From positions 496,001 to 560,000 of the forward strand of contig JAIXMP010000020.1 of the NCBI GenBank assembly GCA_025677815.1: a stretch of DNA of 64,000 nt. The letters run 5' to 3'. The notes under the pieces were generated by a model. That model saw nothing but the letters and a program-made list of their open reading frames with translations, was not told the DNA's origin and made no database searches. This stretch comes from Phascolomyces articulosus (Eukaryota; Mucoromycota; Mucoromycetes; Mucorales; Lichtheimiaceae). Below are positions 63,732 to 64,000 of this stretch, piece after piece. Both the position numbers and the translations under genes were made by a program. Each line of letters opens with the position of its first letter. Position 1 is the first letter of the stretch.

Positions 63732-64000
63732 TAACAGTGACAGTTTTAGCATTGTAGATGTGATGAACCACAACAATGGTTCTATTATGTCCATTCATTC
63801 ATCGGTTAAACACCATTCTCATATATATGATATGACCATTAACACACTACACCAAGTTAAATTCTTATTACTAATAAACACGGTGTAAGAATACTATATA
63901 AAGAAATAAACAGTAAAGAAGTGTAGACATCGGAGAAGATCGGTGTACCAGTCTATAACTCAACTAAATATACACGTATGATTATATGTAATTTAAGAAG

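Overview
The window is nuclear DNA of a fungus, most likely an early-diverging filamentous fungus of the Mucoromycota (Mucorales-like). The base composition is A+T-rich. Genes are dense and cut by many short introns, mostly 50-130 nt, with GTAAG/GTAAA donors and TAG/AAG acceptors. The gene set is fungal: a Hal4/Sat4-type kinase, a cAMP-receptor-like GPCR, a double HMG-box factor, and a repetitive gene family that I associate with Mucoromycota. This placement is an inference, since no rRNA or mitochondrial sequence is present.

Bases 1-10000 are a graveyard of mobile and repetitive sequence. It holds a 660-bp pogo/Tigger-type element with terminal inverted repeats and TA target duplications, three decayed copies of one repetitive family in both orientations, an F-box pseudogene, and a short inverted repeat pair. 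Bases 10000-27300 are a compact core-gene block: GAPDH (+), SLH1/ASCC3 (-) and RQC2/NEMF (+). SLH1 and RQC2 are divergent and share 238 bp between their start codons. The helicase that splits collided ribosomes and the factor that then acts on the 60S-peptide complex may therefore be driven by one bidirectional promoter. Bases 27303-33616 are gene-poor but contain a decayed duplicate of introns and exons 14-17 of RQC2.

Bases 33617-49546 hold a double HMG-box protein (+), a BRO1-domain ESCRT/PalA-like protein (+), a HAL-type Ser/Thr kinase (-), a seven-helix cAMP-receptor-like GPCR (-) and a probably peroxisomal acyl-CoA dehydrogenase (-). Bases 50872-62930 hold ribosomal protein uS9/RPS16, a 14-3-3 protein, the FIG4 phosphoinositide phosphatase and the ESCRT-III regulator IST1, all on +. 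The right end carries a small broken gene that I do not recognise.

Exon maps were built by hand from splice signals and reading-frame continuity. For every intact gene model the exon lengths add up to a multiple of three. GAPDH, RPS16 and 14-3-3 all start with a very short coding exon followed by an intron. BRO1, FIG4 and IST1 all act on endosomes or the vacuole, so three trafficking genes lie within 25 kb, though they are not adjacent.
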